Source: Kaistella carnis
GTDB lineage: Bacteria; Bacteroidota; Bacteroidia; Flavobacteriales; Weeksellaceae
DNA: 64,000 nucleotides
Assembly: GCF_003860585.1 (NCBI RefSeq)
Contig: NZ_CP034159.1
Coordinates: 1,860,001 to 1,924,000, forward strand
Direction: 5' to 3'
The notes below the pieces were generated by a model that was given only the letters and a program-made list of their open reading frames with translations, was not told the origin of the DNA and ran no database searches. Both the position numbers and the translations under genes were made by a program. Positions 34,010-43,079 of the stretch are shown one piece after another. Numbering within the stretch: position 1 is the first letter of the stretch; each line of letters opens with the position of its first letter.

Positions 34010-34903
34010 TTATTTTATTTCAAAGTCTTTTAAATAAGGCAATCCGCTTTGAGAACCTCGATTCTTGGTTACTTTCAAAGAGACGTCATTTCCAAATTTC
34101 ACGCAGTCATCAATACTGTTTCCATGACAAAGTGCGACAGCAAATCCAGAGGTAAAAGCGTCACCCATGCCCATTTTGTGTAATACAGAATCATGGTCGT
34201 TGCGGTAATATTTCATTTCAGTACCATTGAAATAAGTGGTAGAATTGGTATCATCGCGAACAAATAATTTGTTTGGATATTTTCTTAAAATTTCCTCACG
34301 TGGCATATCCCCAAAAATTATGGAAAGCTCATTACTCTTAGCGACGATGAAAGTAGCATTTTCTATCACTTCATCGGACAGCTTTTTGGCGGGTGAGGCG
34401 TAAATCCCTAGTTTTTTGCCATTACTTTTTGCCAGTTGGGAGGAATATTCCACCACATCCATTGGGATTTCCAGTTGAATTAAAATTAAGTCAGCCGTCG
34501 CAAAGAACTTTTCGGCTTCTGCAACGTGTTTGGGTTTTAGACAATAATTAGAAGCCGGAACGACAACAATTGAATTCACTCCTTTTGCTGCCACTACATA
34601 AGCCGTACCTGTTGCTGCCTCTTCCGTTTCCACGACATAGCCAACATTTACGCCTTCATCTACAAGATTACGTAAAATTTGCTGTCCAAAAGGATCCATA
34701 CCAACCGCACCGATAAAGTAAACGCTTGCTCCTAACCGCGATGTTGCTACAGCTTGATTGGCTCCTTTGCCACCAAAAAAACTTTCAGACTTTTCCGCCA
34801 TAACGGTTTCATTTGGCTGGGGCGGATTCGTCGTATTTAAAACTAAATCGATAGAAGAACTGCCAATTACAATAATCTTTGGTTGCTCGCTAGTAATATT
34901 CAT
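34010..34903 (-). CDS. PfkB-family carbohydrate kinase, ribokinase-like
   Basis: A 297-residue ribokinase-type kinase: GSSSIDLVL at the start, FFGGKGANQAVATSRLGA near residues 42-60, and the ATP/anion-hole motif MGMGDAFTSGFAVAL near 243-257 with the catalytic Asp. The sequence order and GGKGANQA favour ribokinase or a close homologue. It has its own promoter element TACATTTG at 34922-34929 on the minus strand despite following DUF4241 by 57 bp. Confidence 0.88.
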   Translation of the reverse strand: MNITSEQPKIIVIGSSSIDLVLNTTNPPQPNETVMAEKSESFFGGKGANQAVATSRLGASVYFIGAVGMDPFGQQILRNLVDEGVNVGYVVETEEAATGTAYVVAAKGVNSIVVVPASNYCLKPKHVAEAEKFFATADLILIQLEIPMDVVEYSSQLAKSNGKKLGIYASPAKKLSDEVIENATFIVAKSNELSIIFGDMPREEILRKYPNKLFVRDDTNSTTYFNGTEMKYYRNDHDSVLHKMGMGDAFTSGFAVALCHGNSIDDCVKFGNDVSLKVTKNRGSQSGLPYLKDFEIK

Positions 34904-34921
34904 TTTTTAAAACTTATCAGT

Positions 34922-34929
34922 CAAATGTA
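34922..34929 (-). promoter_or_regulatory. -7 promoter element TACATTTG for the PfkB kinase
   Basis: An exact TAnnTTTG match on the minus strand, 18 bp before the ATG. Confidence 0.5.
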
Positions 34930-34960
34930 CTTAAATATGTAGGATTGGGAAATCTTTCTC

Positions 34961-35596
34961 CTAATTAATTTCGATGAACTCAGAAACTACTTTTACGGCA
35001 TTATTATTTTTGTCAAAGCCGATATAACTGGCATAAAATCCTTCACCATATCCTGTTTCAAAAGCGAAAATATTTCCCTTATGGTCTTCTTTCGGCTCTA
35101 AAAAAGCAAATTGATTGATGGCGCCTTCTTCCTGAAAGAAATGTTCATGGAAGAACTCTTCATAAATACCCAGAAAATCTGCGCCTTTTCGATGAAACAA
35201 TTGTTTTTCTAAATGGTTTAAACATTCCTGCGTTTCTAAATCCATAAAACAGCCCATGCCGCTTTCTACCGGATAACCATAAATTTCGCCTTCTTCAAGA
35301 TCATCGATATCCTGACCTTCCAACGTCGCCATTTTCCAGTCGGTTATCGCAGCCTCACTAAAAACAATTTCAACGTAGGCGATACAGTTGCTTTCTCTTT
35401 CTTTATGAACCAAAACTTGGAAATCACCAATGGGAAAAAGCGTTGAAAATTTGGGCATCTCACTTGTAATCAAAGGATCGCAGGCTACCAGTTTACCGGT
35501 TGACAAATGAATATTTCCCGCTTCAAAAGTTTCAATCAAAGGACTTTCAACAAAATTCTTTGTAAAAAGCTTCTTTATATTTTCAAGGTGATTCAT
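34961..35596 (-). CDS. DUF4241 protein
   Basis: A 211-residue protein of the DUF4241 family: AGNIHLSTGKLVACDPL, FPIGDFQVLVHKE, YGYPVESGMGCFMD and FETGYGEGFYASYIGFD are the usual conserved segments. Function unknown; the family is common in Bacteroidota and some plasmids and is not obviously enzymatic. Its ATG overlaps the valS stop (ATGA), so it is translated from the valS mRNA. Confidence 0.88.
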   Translation of the reverse strand: MNHLENIKKLFTKNFVESPLIETFEAGNIHLSTGKLVACDPLITSEMPKFSTLFPIGDFQVLVHKERESNCIAYVEIVFSEAAITDWKMATLEGQDIDDLEEGEIYGYPVESGMGCFMDLETQECLNHLEKQLFHRKGADFLGIYEEFFHEHFFQEEGAINQFAFLEPKEDHKGNIFAFETGYGEGFYASYIGFDKNNNAVKVVSEFIEIN

Positions 35597-38214
35597 GATA
35601 AGGTTTTCAGTTTTTCTTCGAGCAGGATCAATTTGTCCTGCGCGTCTTTTTTCTTTTTCAATTCAATATCTACTACCTGCTGTGGTGCGCCGGCCATGAA
35701 TTTCTCATTGGATAATTTTTTCTCCACTGAAATCAGAAAACCTTTTAAATATTTAATCTCTTCTTCAGTTTTTATTTTTTCTTCGCCTAAATCTAAGTTT
35801 TCACTCAAAGGAATAGAAACTTCAGTTCCCCCAATCAAGAAGGAAAAGGTTGGTTTATCTGTTTTCTCGGCAAAGTGGATCTGATCAATATTCGCCAGTT
35901 TCCGAACTAAATTTTCATTATCAAAAGCTGTTGCATTGGTGTAAACCTCTACACTTTCACGTGGAGAAATTCCTTTGCTTTGGCGGTAATTTCGAACGCC
36001 TGAAATCAACTCTTTTGAAACATCAAAATTCTTGATTAAATCGTGGTCATAATCAGTAGCCTTTCTTTGCTGTGCAATAACCAAAGCTTCTTCTACTGAT
36101 CTTTCAGAAATATTCTGCCATAACTCTTCCGATAAAAACGGCATAAATGGATGCAGTAATTTCATTAACTCCTCAAAGTACTGAATGGTTTGATTGTACA
36201 CTTCTGTAGAAATTGCTTCCCCATAATTTGGTTTAATGGCTTCCAGATACCAAGAACAGAAATCGTCCCAGATGAGTTTATACAACAAATGTAAAGCATC
36301 GGAAATACGGAATTTTTCAAACTGATCTGCAATTTCGATAATGGTTTTATCCATTTGCTTTCCGAACCAGTCAATCGCCTGTTGATCAGCTTCATTGGCT
36401 TTTATAGCATCGTCTTTTTTCCAGCCTTGAATTAACTTATTGGAGTTCCATATTTTTGTCGCAAAATTACGTCCCTGCAACATTAATTCTTCATCAAACA
36501 ACAAATCGTTTCCAGCCGCAGAACTTAAGAGGATTCCAACACGAACGCCATCTGCTCCATATTTCTCCATCAACTCAATCGGATCCGGAGAATTACCGAG
36601 TGATTTGGACATTTTACGTCTTTGTTTATCACGAACAATTCCGGTGAAATAAACATTTTTAAACGGAACTTCGTTTCTGTATTCGATTCCCGCCATAATC
36701 ATACGGGCCACCCAGAAAAAGATAATATCCGGACCAGTAACCAAATCTGAGGTTGGATAATAATAATTAATATCTTTATTTTCTCGATCGGTAATTCCAT
36801 CAAAAACAGACATTGGCCACAACCAGGAAGAGAACCAGGTATCGAGTGCGTCTTCGTCTTGCTTTAAATTTTCTAAAGTCAGATTTTGATTTCCACTTTT
36901 TTGTTGAGCTAAAGTCAAAGCTTCTTCTATGGTTTCTGCTACAACGAAATCATCCTGTCCTTCACCATAAAAGAAAGCCGGGATCTGTTGGCCCCACCAT
37001 AACTGTCTGGAAATATTCCAGTCGCGGATGTTTTCCATCCAGTGTTTATAGGTGTTTTTGAATTTCTCGGGGTGGAATTTCACCTCATCATTCATGACAA
37101 CATCCAATGCAGGTTTTGCCATTTCAGACATTTTCAAAAACCACTGAACCGAGACTTTAGGTTCGATAACTGCGCCAGTTCTCTCAGATGTCCCTACTTT
37201 ATTTACGTAATCTTCTGCTTTTAACAAAAGATCATTTTGCTCTAATTCTTTTACGATTTCTTTACGAACAACGAATCTATTTTTACCTACGTAATGTAGA
37301 CCGTGTTCATTCAAATTCGCATCATCATCCAAAGAATCAATCATCTGTAAGTTATGACGCTTTCCGATTTCATAATCATTGGTATCGTGAGCCGGCGTAA
37401 TTTTTAAAGCACCAGTTCCGAATTCAATATCAACATAATCATCTTCAATAATTGGGATCATACGATTTACGATAGGAACAATAACATTCTTTCCTTTTAA
37501 ATGCGCATATCGCTCATCATTTGGATTGATACAAACGGCAGTATCACCAAAGATCGTTTCCGGACGGGTTGTCGCAACAGATAGAAACTCTTCAGTTCCT
37601 TCAATCTTATATTTTAAATAATACAGTTTTCCGTTTTGCTCTTTGAAGATGACCTCTTCATCAGAGATATTGGTTTTAGCTTCAGGATCCCAATTGACCA
37701 TACGATAACCGCGGTATATAAGGCCTTTATTATATAAATCAACGAAGGATTTAACGACTTGTTGAGAAAGTTTCGGCTCCATGGTGAAACGGGTACGGTC
37801 CCAGTCACATGAACACCCTAATTTTTTTAACTGCTCCAAAATGGTTCCGCCATATTTGTCAGTCCAGTCCCACGCGTGTTTCAAAAACTCTTCACGCGTA
37901 ATATCTGTCTTATTAATTCCTTCTTCTTTCAGTTTCGCCACTACTTTGGCTTCCGTCGCAATCGAAGCATGATCTGTTCCCGGAACCCAACATGCATTAA
38001 ATCCCTGCATTCTTGCTCTGCGAACCAAAATATCCTGAATGGTATTGTTTAGCATGTGCCCCATATGAAGAATCCCAGTCACGTTTGGTGGTGGAATTAC
38101 AATGGTATAAGGCGGTTTTTCATTCGGCTCAGAATGAAAGTAATTATTTTCGAGCCAATACTGATACCATTTCTGTTCGGTTTCTTGCGGCGAATATTTT
38201 TCTGAAATCTGCAT
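35593..38214 (-). CDS. valS: Valyl-tRNA synthetase
   Basis: An 873-residue class I synthetase. The HIGH motif appears as GILHMGHML near residue 47, the KMSKS loop as RRKMSKSLGNSPDP near residue 530, and the editing domain (VATTRPETIFGDTAV, NPNDERY) lies between. The zinc-like SCDWDRTRFTM segment is present. A C-terminal coiled coil of about 70 residues carries the ValS arm. Full length for the family. ATGA overlap with DUF4241 downstream. Confidence 0.98.
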   Translation of the reverse strand: MQISEKYSPQETEQKWYQYWLENNYFHSEPNEKPPYTIVIPPPNVTGILHMGHMLNNTIQDILVRRARMQGFNACWVPGTDHASIATEAKVVAKLKEEGINKTDITREEFLKHAWDWTDKYGGTILEQLKKLGCSCDWDRTRFTMEPKLSQQVVKSFVDLYNKGLIYRGYRMVNWDPEAKTNISDEEVIFKEQNGKLYYLKYKIEGTEEFLSVATTRPETIFGDTAVCINPNDERYAHLKGKNVIVPIVNRMIPIIEDDYVDIEFGTGALKITPAHDTNDYEIGKRHNLQMIDSLDDDANLNEHGLHYVGKNRFVVRKEIVKELEQNDLLLKAEDYVNKVGTSERTGAVIEPKVSVQWFLKMSEMAKPALDVVMNDEVKFHPEKFKNTYKHWMENIRDWNISRQLWWGQQIPAFFYGEGQDDFVVAETIEEALTLAQQKSGNQNLTLENLKQDEDALDTWFSSWLWPMSVFDGITDRENKDINYYYPTSDLVTGPDIIFFWVARMIMAGIEYRNEVPFKNVYFTGIVRDKQRRKMSKSLGNSPDPIELMEKYGADGVRVGILLSSAAGNDLLFDEELMLQGRNFATKIWNSNKLIQGWKKDDAIKANEADQQAIDWFGKQMDKTIIEIADQFEKFRISDALHLLYKLIWDDFCSWYLEAIKPNYGEAISTEVYNQTIQYFEELMKLLHPFMPFLSEELWQNISERSVEEALVIAQQRKATDYDHDLIKNFDVSKELISGVRNYRQSKGISPRESVEVYTNATAFDNENLVRKLANIDQIHFAEKTDKPTFSFLIGGTEVSIPLSENLDLGEEKIKTEEEIKYLKGFLISVEKKLSNEKFMAGAPQQVVDIELKKKKDAQDKLILLEEKLKTLS

Positions 38215-38262
38215 AATCTTTTCTTAGGCTTAATAGGTGCAAAAATAGGGAAATAAAAAAAA

Positions 38263-38295
38263 TTGACCTTACTAATAAAATAATTTTTAACTTTG
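38263..38295 (+). promoter_or_regulatory. Promoter of the DUF1573 gene (TTG-N22-TAACTTTG)
   Basis: -33 TTG at 38263-38265 and -7 TAACTTTG at 38288-38295, both at consensus, 46 bp before the ATG at 38341. Confidence 0.65.
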
Positions 38296-38340
38296 CCTGT
38301 TACTTTTCATCAAATCAACAATTATTAAAATAAAAAAAAT

Positions 38341-38799
38341 ATGAAAAAGATTTTCGCAGGCCTATTTTTAGCCGGTTCTTTTGCTTTTGCTTCCGCTCAA
38401 ACAATTTCATTTGATAAAACAACTTTCGACTATGGAACTGTAAAAGTTGGAGCAGATGGACATCGTTTTTTTACCGTTAAAAATACGGGCGATAAGCCTC
38501 TTATTATTTCAAAAGTTCAGGCAGCATGTGGATGTACAACCCCAGAATGGAGCCAAGAACCTATTATGCCCGGAAAAACTGCTCAATTAAAAGTAGGTTA
38601 TAATACAACATTGGTGGGTCCTTTTACTAAAATTATAGAAGTATATTCTAATGATCCGGAAAACAGCAGATCTGTAATCAACATTAAAGGAAACGTTGAT
38701 GCGAGTGCCCCGGCAGCAGCTGAAGTAAAAGAAACTGCAGCAGTGAAAGCAACTAAAGTTGCTCCAGCTCAAAAAGCCAGAAAAATGGAATCTCTATAG
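38341..38799 (+). CDS. Secreted DUF1573 domain protein
   Basis: A 152-residue protein with a signal peptide (MKKIFAGLFLAGSFAFASAQ). The DUF1573 immunoglobulin-like domain covers residues 22-120: FDKTTFDYGTVKVGADGHRFFTVKNTGDKPL, AACGCTTPEWS, and YSNDPENSRSVINIKGNV. The tail is Ala/Lys-rich. Such domains occur on exported Bacteroidota proteins of unknown role. A strong terminator follows. Confidence 0.93.
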   Translation: MKKIFAGLFLAGSFAFASAQTISFDKTTFDYGTVKVGADGHRFFTVKNTGDKPLIISKVQAACGCTTPEWSQEPIMPGKTAQLKVGYNTTLVGPFTKIIEVYSNDPENSRSVINIKGNVDASAPAAAEVKETAAVKATKVAPAQKARKMESL

Positions 38800-38823
38800 A
38801 GATCCTTTTATCACAAAAACCTT

Positions 38824-38851
38824 AAAATCATTTCAGTATTGAAATGATTTT
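38824..38851 (+). terminator. Terminator after DUF1573 gene
   Basis: A perfect 11-bp stem AAAATCATTTC with GAAATGATTTT, loop AGTATT, followed by a T run. Confidence 0.9.
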
Positions 38852-38877
38852 TTTATTTTAGTAGAAATATTAAAACG

Positions 38878-39747
38878 ATGGATTTAGATTTCACAGATAA
38901 TTTTATTGTAAAAGGAAAGTTTTCAATGAAAAAGGCCGACACCGAATACCAGGGAAAACTGGAAAAAAGTGAAGGCAATGAGATGCTGAAGAAGGAACAG
39001 GAAAAACTTCGTGATTTACAGGAAAAACTGTATGCGGATGGAAGCAAATCTTTACTCATCGTTCTGCAGGCCATGGACGCTGCAGGAAAAGATTCTTTAA
39101 TTGAGCACGTTTTCGGTGGCGTAAATCCCCAAGGTTGCGAAGTCCACAGTTTTAAAACGCCGAGTGACAGAGAATATTCCCACGATTTCTTGTGGAGACA
39201 TTATCTCGCTTTACCAGCGAAAGGGAAAATTGGGATTTTTAACCGCAGTCATTATGAAAGCGTATTGGTGTGTAAAGTACATCCCGAATATAATTTAAAT
39301 GAAAAAGTTTGGGATTCTGTAAAAGATTTCGATGAGGAGTTTTGGGACAACCGCTACGAAAGTATCCGCAACTTCGAGAAACACTTGGCTGATAATGGCA
39401 CAACCATTATCAAAATATTTCTGAATGTTTCCCGAGAGGAGCAAAAAAAGAGATTTCTGGACCGCATCAACGAGCCTGAAAAAAACTGGAAATTCTCCGT
39501 CGGTGACTTGCCCGAACGTGCCTTATGGGACGAATATATGGATGCTTATGAAAAGGCAATTAATGAAACGTCAAAAGATCACGCACCTTGGTATGTGATT
39601 CCGGCTGATCATAAATGGTTTGCGCGGGTCTCAGCAATACAGATCATCATTGATGCGCTGGAAAAAATGGATTTAAAATTCCCGACACTCTCCGACACTG
39701 CGATGAAAGGATTGGAAGCGGCGAAAGAAGAATTGGAGAAGGACTAG
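38878..39747 (+). CDS. Polyphosphate kinase 2 (polyP:nucleotide phosphotransferase)
   Basis: A 289-residue PPK2-family protein. The Walker A region QAMDAAGKDSL is at about residues 62-72, Walker B-like GKIGIFNRSHYESVLV near 115-130, and the lid WKFSVGDLPERALWDEYMDAYEKA near 205-228. PPK2 proteins phosphorylate nucleotides with polyphosphate or make polyphosphate from them; class assignment cannot be decided by eye. A (GAATTTT)7 tract begins 8 bp after the stop. Confidence 0.93.
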   Translation: MDLDFTDNFIVKGKFSMKKADTEYQGKLEKSEGNEMLKKEQEKLRDLQEKLYADGSKSLLIVLQAMDAAGKDSLIEHVFGGVNPQGCEVHSFKTPSDREYSHDFLWRHYLALPAKGKIGIFNRSHYESVLVCKVHPEYNLNEKVWDSVKDFDEEFWDNRYESIRNFEKHLADNGTTIIKIFLNVSREEQKKRFLDRINEPEKNWKFSVGDLPERALWDEYMDAYEKAINETSKDHAPWYVIPADHKWFARVSAIQIIIDALEKMDLKFPTLSDTAMKGLEAAKEELEKD

Positions 39748-39754
39748 GAATGGT

Positions 39755-39803
39755 GAATTTTGAATTTTGAATTTTGAATTTTGAATTTTGAATTTTGAAT
39801 TTT
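39755..39803. repeat. Heptanucleotide microsatellite (GAATTTT)7
   Basis: Seven perfect tandem copies of GAATTTT between ppk2 and rnpB. It lies outside coding sequence, so any length variation would not shift a frame. Confidence 0.95.
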
Positions 39804-39840
39804 GCCAAAATACAGGAATCCTTTTAAACAATATATAAAT

Positions 39841-39887
39841 CCTCAAAGTCTTTCAAATTAAATTTTGGAAGATTTTTTGGTTTGAGG
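39841..39887 (-). terminator. Long imperfect hairpin beyond rnpB
   Basis: CCTCAAA pairs with TTTGAGG at the ends, and TCTTTCAAA pairs imperfectly with TTTGGAAGA inside. Located 25 bp after the 3' end of rnpB on the minus strand, and equally after ppk2; likely a processing or termination structure. Confidence 0.5.
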
Positions 39888-39911
39888 GTCGTCTGAAAAT
39901 TATTTTAAAAA

Positions 39912-40243
39912 CCCACAAGAGAAACTATAAGCCGGATTCTGTAAATTGGCCGAAACCAAAATGCCTGTTATTTATCTACGCTTTACATTGCTGCAAAACT
40001 TGAGCTGTTTACCCCTCGGTTTTTGGAGCGAGCCACTCCTATCTCAACGAATCGAGAAATCCGATATACTTAACATTGCACCGCAAAGAGTTTACCTGGT
40101 TTCACTATAAATTAATATACATACTTTCTGTTGCACTGGTCCTGATCTCACGACCGACGGATGTTATCCGCTTTGCTGCTCTATGGTGTCCGGACTTTCC
40201 TACCCCAAACGAATTTGGAATCAACAGGCCGTTTTTCTTGTGG
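39912..40243 (-). ncRNA. rnpB: RNase P RNA
   Basis: About 332 nt on the minus strand. The hallmark blocks are GGTAGGAAAGTCCGGACACCA near the 5' end, GAGATCAGGACCAGTGCAACAGAAA, CAGGTAAACT, GAGGGGTAAAC and the 3' block ACAGAATCCGGCTTATAG. The ends CCCACAAGA and TCTTGTGGG pair as P1, which sets the boundaries to within a few bases. Together these are diagnostic of bacterial type A RNase P RNA, which cleaves tRNA 5' leaders. Confidence 0.97.
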
Positions 40244-40339
40244 GCCACAAAGATACATAAACTTGAAAATTTAAGCACTTTAATTTTTTGGAAAGAATTT
40301 TGCTATGAAGAGAACTTAATTTATTGATATATTTGACTT

Positions 40340-41194
40340 ATGAACTACTACGAAACGATAATGAGTGTCCTGAACAAGTGGTACAGGGGATTTGCAGAAG
40401 CAACGCCTAGACTTGCGGTAGGGATCCTGGTCTTCCTTCTTTTTTTAACTCTGAGTACTTTTTTAAGTAAAGTCTCTGTAAAAATATGGCATCGGTTCTT
40501 TCCGAAAAGTAAAAACACTTCGATCGTTACTTTAATTAAAGTTTTTAAATTTCTCATCATTTTATCCGGAGCCTTCATTTCTCTGGAAATCATGGGAATG
40601 GGCGGCTTTGTTTTAAAGTTTATCGGAAGTCTGGGAGTTGCCGGGGTGATTGCCGGGGTGGCTTTAAAAGATTTGGTTTCCTCTATGTTTTCCGGAGCAT
40701 TGATCAGTGTAGATAAAGCTTTTGCTGTGGGCGATTACATCACTATTAAAGACGTGTCCGGAACGGTTGAAAGCATCGATTTTCTGACTACTAAAATAAT
40801 CACCGATGAAGGTAAAAAAGTACACGTTCCAAATCAATTGATTTTCAGTGCGCCCTTCACCAACTATTCTGCTTCGGGACAGCGGAAGGTTTTTCTTGAT
40901 ATCCAAATTTCAAATAATCAGGATCTGGAAAAAGTCAGCGATTTAATTTTGAATGAGATTAAAACTTTTGAATTTGCTGACCATGTTGATGACGCTCAAG
41001 TATTTATTCAAAAACAATCATTTGGTATTTTTTATATGCAGGCAAGATTTTTTATGAAAAGCGGGGCCAGCATTAATAAGGTAAAATCCGATGCACTCAT
41101 CCGTCTAAAAGCCAAATTGGAAAGTGAGGGAATTCTATTGGCGACACAGGCTGATCTTGCTCCTCAGGTTCTGAATAAAGTGGGCGCAGAATAA
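40340..41194 (+). CDS. MscS-family small-conductance mechanosensitive channel
   Basis: A 284-residue protein. Two N-terminal helices (AVGILVFLLFLTLSTFL; FKFLIILSGAFISLEIMGM) precede the pore helix GSLGVAGVIAGVALKDLVSSMFSGALI, rich in Gly and Ala as expected. The cytoplasmic beta domain follows (DKAFAVGDYITIKDVSGTVESID, VPNQLIFSAPFTNYS). Opens on membrane tension to release solutes. Monocistronic. Confidence 0.95.
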   Translation: MNYYETIMSVLNKWYRGFAEATPRLAVGILVFLLFLTLSTFLSKVSVKIWHRFFPKSKNTSIVTLIKVFKFLIILSGAFISLEIMGMGGFVLKFIGSLGVAGVIAGVALKDLVSSMFSGALISVDKAFAVGDYITIKDVSGTVESIDFLTTKIITDEGKKVHVPNQLIFSAPFTNYSASGQRKVFLDIQISNNQDLEKVSDLILNEIKTFEFADHVDDAQVFIQKQSFGIFYMQARFFMKSGASINKVKSDALIRLKAKLESEGILLATQADLAPQVLNKVGAE

Positions 41195-41385
41195 GATGAG
41201 GATTAGTATCATCAAAGTATAAAAGGTATTTCTCCAATCAGATCTAGTTAGAAAATTAGCATGGTGATTGGCCATAATCACAGCGAAATCCTTTTTTTGA
41301 CTACGAAACAGAAGAAAAAATATAGAATCATTTTACAAGGTAAGGATCAATTTCATGTTAGATTCGGCTCCTGAAAATAAATAAA

Positions 41386-41414
41386 AAAACCGCCCAATAA
41401 ATTGAGCGGTTTTT
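41386..41414. terminator. Bidirectional terminator (mscS-like / sucC)
   Basis: AAAACCGCCCAAT and ATTGAGCGGTTTT form a 13-bp stem with one mismatch, flanked by A and T runs between convergent genes. Confidence 0.88.
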
Positions 41415-41433
41415 CTTTTATATTATGAAAATC

Positions 41434-42627
41434 TTAGTGACCTAAAACTTCTTTTACTTTTTTAGCAGCTTCATCCAAAGTAATTACAGAATGAACCGGT
41501 AAACCAGAATCATCAATTAATTGTTTTGCTTCTACTGCATTGGTTCCCTGCAATCTCACGATCAATGGAACAGGAAGACTTCCCATCGCTTTGTAAGCAT
41601 CTACGATCCCTTGAGCAACACGGTCGCAACGTACGATTCCTCCGAAGATGTTAATCAAAATTGCTTTTACATTTGGATCTTTCAAGATAATTCCGAAAGC
41701 TTTCTGAACTCTTTCCGCATCAGCCGTACCACCAACATCTAAGAAATTCGCTGGGTTACCCCCAGATAATTTAATGATATCCATAGTTGCCATCGCAAGA
41801 CCAGCACCGTTTACCATACAGGCAACGTCACCATCCAATTTCACGAAGTTCAAACCAGCTTCTCCAGCTTCAACATCAGTAGGATCTTCTTCTCTTGTAT
41901 CTCTTAATTCAGCCAAATCTTTGTGACGGAACAAGGCGTTGTCATCTAAAGAAACTTTAGCATCAACAGCGATAATTTTATTGTCAGAAGTTTTTAAAAC
42001 CGGGTTGATTTCAAAAAGATTTGCATCAATTCCAACATAAGCGTTGTAAAGGTTTCCAATAAATTTTACGAAATCTTTGTGAGCAGCACCTTCTAAACCT
42101 AAGTTGAAAGCGATTTTTCTTGCCTGGAAACCTTGCAATCCCACAGCAGGATCTACAACTTCATTATGAATTAAGTGAGGAGTTACTTCTGCAACGTGCT
42201 CAATATCCATTCCACCTTCCGTAGAATAAACGATCATATTTTTCCCTTGCGCTCTGTCTAAAAGGATAGAAACATAAAACTCTTTGGTTTCAGTTTCCCC
42301 TGGATAATAAACATCTTCAGCCACCAAAACGAAATTTACTTTTTTCCCTTCGGCAGAAGTTTGTGGAGTAACCAACTGCATTCCGATAATGTTTCCAGCA
42401 TTTTCTTTCAGTTTTTCCATGTTCGGAGAAAACTTAACGCCGCCGCCTTTACCACGTCCACCTGCGTGAACCTGTGCTTTAACAACCCAGCCTTCATTTC
42501 CGTTCATTTCTGTTAACTTTTTTGCTGCAGCTTCAGCTTCGTCAACATTATTTGCGATAAAACCTCTTTGGATGTTTACGCCGTATTTTGCCAAAATTTC
42601 TTTCGATTGGTACTCGTGAAGATTCAT
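41434..42627 (-). CDS. sucC: Succinyl-CoA synthetase, beta subunit
   Basis: A 397-residue ATP-grasp/CoA-ligase protein: MNLHEYQSKEILAKYGVNIQRG, VVKAQVHAGGRGKGGGVK, FEINPVLKTSD, GAGLAMATMDIIKLSGG, and INIFGGIVRCDRVA are all family signatures. It is the nucleotide-binding subunit of the TCA-cycle enzyme. The alpha subunit gene is not in the window, so the two subunits are unlinked here. A promoter element TAAATTTG lies at 42666-42673 on the minus strand. Confidence 0.97.
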   Translation of the reverse strand: MNLHEYQSKEILAKYGVNIQRGFIANNVDEAEAAAKKLTEMNGNEGWVVKAQVHAGGRGKGGGVKFSPNMEKLKENAGNIIGMQLVTPQTSAEGKKVNFVLVAEDVYYPGETETKEFYVSILLDRAQGKNMIVYSTEGGMDIEHVAEVTPHLIHNEVVDPAVGLQGFQARKIAFNLGLEGAAHKDFVKFIGNLYNAYVGIDANLFEINPVLKTSDNKIIAVDAKVSLDDNALFRHKDLAELRDTREEDPTDVEAGEAGLNFVKLDGDVACMVNGAGLAMATMDIIKLSGGNPANFLDVGGTADAERVQKAFGIILKDPNVKAILINIFGGIVRCDRVAQGIVDAYKAMGSLPVPLIVRLQGTNAVEAKQLIDDSGLPVHSVITLDEAAKKVKEVLGH

Positions 42628-42665
42628 ATTATGTAAATTAGATATTTATTTTTTTTTAAGATTTA

Positions 42666-42673
42666 CAAATTTA
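42666..42673 (-). promoter_or_regulatory. sucC: -7 promoter element TAAATTTG for sucC
   Basis: An exact TAnnTTTG match on the minus strand, 38 bp before the ATG; TTG at the -33 position is about 25 nt away, slightly long. Confidence 0.5.
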
Positions 42674-42744
42674 AGAAAATTTGCATACATACGGACCGCA
42701 AATTCTTTTTTTTTAGTTATATACATAAGTTCGAGTTCAGCTTT

Positions 42745-42960
42745 GGAAAAAGTTCATTTTGGTTGCACGAGTGATTTCCTCCACAGGCACTGTCTCTATT
42801 TTTTTTGGCGCACAATTGACTACATTAAAAGGCCTTTTTATTATTTTTATTTGGGCGCACAATTCCGGCTTTCACTACTCGCTTCCCGAGCAAATGCCTC
42901 GGGAGAGCTCAAACACGCCGTTCAATCCGGGGCGCGACTTGTTTCTCCTAAGTAGACTTG
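42745..42960. repeat. GC-rich structured intergenic element
   Basis: A 200-bp segment distinctly richer in GC than its surroundings. GGCGCACAATT occurs twice (about 42810 and 42855). It holds a hairpin with GCTTCCCGAG against CTCGGGAGAGC (about 42879-42909), then GCTCAAACACGCCGTTCAATCC and GGGGCGCG. This resembles another dispersed palindromic repeat I recall from Flavobacteriia intergenic regions (GGGCG... GGCTTTCACT ... GTTCAATCC). No convincing protein is encoded. Confidence 0.55.
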
Positions 42961-43040
42961 TCTGTTTTACGTATTCGGCACTCAAAGCAATTTGAATAAT
43001 TGCAAGATGACCAAGAATCTTTATTTACAGAAAATAACTC

Positions 43041-43048
43041 TAAATTTG
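43041..43048 (+). promoter_or_regulatory. psd: -7 promoter element TAAATTTG for psd
   Basis: An exact TAnnTTTG match 31 bp before the ATG at 43080. Confidence 0.5.
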
Positions 43049-43079
43049 AAAAAAATTGATCTACAAGTAATTTTATACG

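Noticed and set aside
39755..39803. CRISPR-like array
   Set aside because: The seven units are contiguous 7-bp repeats without spacers; no cas genes in the window.
40076..40327. 83-codon plus-strand frame
   Set aside because: Antisense to RNase P RNA, whose conserved blocks explain the sequence.
42743..42995. Two overlapping frames of 70 and 78 codons
   Set aside because: They run through the GC-rich structured element in different frames and have no domain signature.
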